A model generated the notes under the pieces. The model saw only the letters and a list, made by a program, of their open reading frames with translations. It ran no database searches and was not told where the DNA came from. A stretch of 6,325 bases of DNA from Actinomycetota bacterium. GTDB taxonomy: Bacteria > Actinomycetota > Humimicrobiia > Humimicrobiales > Humimicrobiaceae. The stretch lies in assembly GCA_028718045.1 (NCBI GenBank), contig JAQUMQ010000085.1, forward strand, positions 1 through 6,325, read 5' to 3'. The position numbers and the translations under genes are program-made. This document shows, in pieces, positions 6,057 to 6,325 of the stretch (position 1 is the first letter of the stretch; each line of letters starts with the position of its first letter).

Positions 6057-6325
6057 ATGAATTTTTACCTTAAAACTTTTTTAGATGTAATTTCCGTAAC
6101 CATACCTATATTTTCAATAATGGCAATCGGGTATTTGTTCAAAAGAAAAAAAATCATAAAAGAAGCTGCCGTTCCTGCGTTGAACAAGATTGCTTATTAT
6201 CTCGGACTTACGTCTTTTATTTTCACAAGCATAGTAAAATATGATCTTAAGGAAATCTTTAATGCAGGGATCGTAAAAACAATCTATACTACATTTGCAA
6301 TTTTTATTGCCATCGTCTTTTTCAG
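6057..6325 (+). CDS. AEC-family (auxin efflux carrier-like) membrane transporter, N-terminal part (3' end outside window)
   Basis: An open frame starts at ATG 6057, five bases after the previous stop, and runs to the window edge with 89 complete codons and no stop. An in-frame TGA at 6036-6038 and no intervening start codon fix the beginning. The protein is strongly hydrophobic with three probable membrane helices, at about residues 9-29, 39-60 and 68-89. The first two are separated by a basic stretch (KRKKIIK, 29-35). The arrangement of an N-terminal helix ending in AIGYLFKRKKII, then a segment like LNKIAYYLGLTSFIFTSI, matches the start of AEC transporters (membrane transport protein, PF03547), which move small organic acids or similar anions. 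The substrate is unknown. No clear Shine-Dalgarno is present, so translation may be coupled to the synthase gene. The hydrophobic pattern is clear, but only about a quarter of a typical protein is visible. Confidence 0.72.
   Translation, partial: MNFYLKTFLDVISVTIPIFSIMAIGYLFKRKKIIKEAAVPALNKIAYYLGLTSFIFTSIVKYDLKEIFNAGIVKTIYTTFAIFIAIVFF

Overview
All six genes in this window lie on the plus strand, in two blocks. The DNA is AT-rich, with many ATA, AGA and AAA codons. The gene content is that of an anaerobe that ferments or oxidises amino acids and makes a long-chain isoprenoid, probably a quinone tail. I infer a low-GC anaerobic bacterium, most likely a Clostridia-like member of the Bacillota, because the two-subunit polyprenyl diphosphate synthase is typical of Bacillota. 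There is no rRNA or other marker gene, so this is tentative.

Block 1 (2-2111) is an aryl-acid module. It holds the 3' end of indolepyruvate ferredoxin oxidoreductase subunit beta (iorB), an overlapping gene for a small protein with two ACT domains, and a phenylacetate-CoA ligase (paaK type). IOR turns aryl-pyruvates from aromatic amino acid transamination into aryl-acetyl-CoA, and the ligase interconverts aryl-acetate and aryl-acetyl-CoA. The ACT protein is the likely amino-acid-sensing regulator.

Block 2 (2216-6325) begins after about 100 bases without a gene. It holds a degenerate prenyltransferase-fold protein without an aspartate-rich motif (HepS-like subunit), a B12-binding radical SAM protein resembling the Ta0216 family, a catalytically intact trans-polyprenyl diphosphate synthase (HepT-like), and the start of an AEC-family membrane transporter cut by the window end. 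In Bacillus the order is hepS-menG-hepT, with a quinone methyltransferase in the middle. Here a cobalamin radical SAM enzyme of unknown function sits in that position, which is the most interesting feature of the window.

The gaps between genes are short (113, 104, 29, 177 and 5 bases). The 177-base gap before the hepT-like gene holds a perfect AT-rich inverted repeat and a T-rich leader with no visible Shine-Dalgarno sequence. I saw no tRNA, rRNA, CRISPR array, insertion sequence or clear intrinsic terminator.
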